A DNA stretch of 5,889 nt from Candidatus Bathyarchaeota archaeon. GTDB lineage: Archaea > Thermoproteota > Bathyarchaeia > Bathyarchaeales > Bathyarchaeaceae. A program made the translations under genes and the position numbers. The stretch's first letter is position 1; each line of letters begins with the position of its first letter. The DNA lies in contig CP070828.1 of the NCBI GenBank assembly GCA_020344715.1, forward strand, positions 1,086,868 through 1,092,756, read 5' to 3'. Of the stretch, positions 5,512 to 5,889 are shown in pieces. A model generated the notes under the pieces. That model made no database searches. It was given only the letters and a program-made list of their open reading frames with translations, and was not told the origin of the DNA.

Positions 5512-5534
5512 TTTTAAATTTCGTGAAATTTGAA
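5512..5534. promoter_or_regulatory. Operator-like repeat O2
   Basis: This is the second copy of the 23-bp element, 62 bp (about six helical turns) from O1. Here the inverted repeat is perfect: AAATTTC-GT-GAAATTT (5516-5531). It lies in the predicted leader of the ABC gene, just downstream of the start, where a bound repressor would block clearance of RNA polymerase. The phasing with O1 would allow cooperative binding or looping. Confidence 0.55.
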
Positions 5535-5538
5535 GGTG

Positions 5539-5889
5539 ATGGCTGGTTTGAGAGGGACTGACACCGTCATGGAGATAACAAATCTAACGAAGATGTATGG
5601 AAATCACGTGGGCGTCAAGAATCTCAATCTAATCGTGTACAGAGGGGAAATCATGGGTTTTCTTGGACCCAATGGTGCCGGCAAGACAACTACGATACGT
5701 TGCTGCCTTGATCTTATAGCCAAAACGGAGGGCAGGATAGCCATACTTGGCCTGGACTCTTCAAAGGATGTCGTCGCGATACGAAAGAGAACTGGTTATT
5801 TGCCGGGGGATTTTGGTCTGCCGCCTGCAAAAGTGAAGTCGTTCTTACGATATTTGCTTTCGCTAGGTAGTTGCGATTCGACAGAAAAG
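5539..5889 (+). CDS. ABC transporter ATP-binding protein (ABC-2 exporter type), N-terminal part
   Basis: The first 117 residues of an ABC ATPase run off the right edge. It would power a membrane permease, probably encoded just downstream and out of view, most likely an ABC-2-type exporter. Numbered from ATG 5539: MEITNLTKMYG (11-21) is the usual first strand and A-loop region, with Y20 as the adenine-stacking aromatic residue; GFLGPNGAGKTTTIR (40-54) is the Walker A; GLDSSKDVVAIRKRTGYLPG (71-90) leads to the Q-loop position. Here the loop reads GYLPGDFGL without the usual Gln, as in a recognised exporter ATPase subgroup with LPGD. Walker B, signature and H-loop are outside the window. The start is ambiguous: GGTGA (5535-5539) runs into ATG 5539, whereas ATG 5569 fits the usual family N-terminus and has AGAGGG 12 nt upstream. 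The divergent regulator pair probably controls it. The substrate is unknown. Confidence 0.92.
   Translation, partial: MAGLRGTDTVMEITNLTKMYGNHVGVKNLNLIVYRGEIMGFLGPNGAGKTTTIRCCLDLIAKTEGRIAILGLDSSKDVVAIRKRTGYLPGDFGLPPAKVKSFLRYLLSLGSCDSTEK

Noticed and set aside
1..5889. tRNA, rRNA, CRISPR array or insertion sequence
   Set aside because: No cloverleaf-like sequence, regularly spaced repeat series, terminal inverted repeats or transposase frame was seen.

Overview
The window looks like a chromosomal stretch from an archaeon. The best evidence is the divergent promoter region at about 5418-5538. It has two archaeal-type TATA boxes (ACTTATAT on each strand), each preceded by an A-rich BRE-like stretch. 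GGTGA-type Shine-Dalgarno motifs precede several plus-strand genes. The gene content (glycyl radical enzyme with activase, NodC/PgaC-like membrane glycosyltransferase, GbsR/MarR-like regulators, ABC exporter ATPase) fits an anaerobic, peptide- or amino-acid-degrading archaeon, for example an uncultivated sediment lineage of the Bathyarchaeia type. The lineage is inference only.

Left region (1-1720, plus strand): the C-terminal 207 codons of a glycyl radical enzyme (GRE) with an intact glycyl radical loop, then its radical-SAM activase with two extra 4Fe-4S ferredoxin motifs. The two form a self-contained enzyme/activator pair. The visible C-terminus most resembles trans-4-hydroxy-L-proline dehydratase (HypD-type) GREs, but the catalytic Cys half lies outside the window. 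Next comes a 119-bp spacer with a small, visibly GC-richer island, then a GNAT acetyltransferase (1721-2335).

Middle (2336-4356): a convergent 119-bp gap, then on the minus strand a 558-residue multi-spanning family-2 glycosyltransferase with all processive-synthase motifs. Upstream of it, a doubtful 73-codon frame fills the space up to the regulator genes.

Right region (4357-5889): two paralogous winged-helix regulators on the minus strand, joined by an ATGA overlap, face a divergent ABC transporter ATPase that runs off the right edge. The shared intergenic region is the most striking part of the window. A 44-bp imperfect palindrome (5440-5483) holds one TATA box in each arm and an operator-like element at its centre. 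A second copy of that element (21/23 identical) lies in the ABC leader, and a separate perfect palindrome (TACCTT-GTT-AAGGTA) lies between the ABC TATA box and its predicted start. The simplest reading is that the regulator pair, possibly a heterodimer, represses itself and the ABC exporter from one symmetric control region. The small frame and the glycosyltransferase may be co-transcribed with the regulators.
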